This document shows, one piece after another, positions 27,984-28,021 of a stretch of DNA of 28,021 bases (its first letter is position 1; every line of letters begins with the position of its first letter). The position numbers were made by a program, and so were the translations under genes. Below the pieces are notes generated by a model. That model did no database searches and was not told the DNA's origin. It saw nothing but the letters and a program-made list of their open reading frames with translations. The DNA is from a virus: positions 1-28,021 of IMG/VR virus record IMGVR_UViG_3300046171_000041; one strand, written 5' to 3'.

Positions 27984-28021
27984 GGGGTAGATGGGCCATA
28001 TGGGGTTATACGGTTACGTAT
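27984..28021. other. Right edge of the window, no gene seen
   Basis: A G-rich stretch (27983-27987) then an AT-rich end with a CCATATGG palindrome (27996-28003) and an inverted pair ATACG/CGTAT at the very edge (28008-28021). No open frame, promoter or terminator can be assigned. Whether this is a genome end or just the window edge cannot be told. Confidence 0.4.

Noticed and set aside
27515-28021. tRNA gene in the gene-free right end
   Set aside because: No cloverleaf-like set of stems or T-loop consensus could be found by eye; the inverted repeats there are simple dyads.

Overview
This window looks like part of the genome of a lytic, tailed marine bacteriophage, most likely podovirus-like. 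The evidence is a T7-style replication set (family A DNA polymerase, fused primase-helicase, T7 endonuclease I homologue, acidic-tailed single-strand binding protein) together with very large virion proteins and dense, overlapping small genes. No rRNA, tRNA, integrase, transposase, recognisable repressor or CRISPR array was seen. The DNA is AT-rich. A B12-dependent ribonucleotide reductase, MazG and a SleB-type hydrolase fit marine phages of alphaproteobacteria (HMO-2011-like or cobavirus-like groups). That placement is inferred from gene content only.

Layout. Bases 1-10113 run rightward and hold the late module: the C-terminal end of a tail fibre with an S74 chaperone domain, three small proteins, a glutamine-rich virion protein that appears split by a frameshift, a virion protein ending in a T4/lambda-type lysozyme domain, and three further virion proteins (170, 321 and 1150 residues). 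A GC-rich hairpin at 10118-10144 separates this from everything that follows and can terminate in both directions.

Bases 10154-21485 run leftward and hold nucleotide metabolism and replication: DUF3310 protein, a possible nuclease, class II RNR, MazG, endonuclease I, an HNH homing-type endonuclease, a RecB/Cas4-like exonuclease, SSB, DNA polymerase, primase-helicase, then small zinc-ribbon and membrane proteins and a SleB-type cell wall hydrolase. Nearly all neighbours overlap by ATGA or TAATG, so they are probably translationally coupled.

Bases 21711-27514, also leftward, are a block of about two dozen very small, mostly unrecognised early proteins, plus a zinc metallopeptidase and a GP88-like cysteine-rich protein. 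I added several genes under 60 codons (near 13.5, 19.6-19.9, 20.9, 24.3-24.6, 25.7-25.9 and 26.3-26.5 kb); they are supported by Shine-Dalgarno sequences, stop/start overlaps or both. An AT-rich, dyad-rich gap at 21486-21710 carries a promoter candidate.

The right end (27515-28021) has no convincing gene. It carries five TTTAA/TTAAA-type dyads whose centres lie 32, 32, 22 and 23 bp apart (about 3, 3, 2 and 2 helical turns) and two copies of TGTGATCACA 74 bp apart (about 7 turns). One of those copies lies just downstream of a TATAAT element reading toward the early genes. This is the strongest candidate for an undescribed control or origin region. Other points of note are a Gln at the steric-gate position of the polymerase, the frameshifted virion gene, and the overlapping membrane/secreted/hydrolase gene trio.
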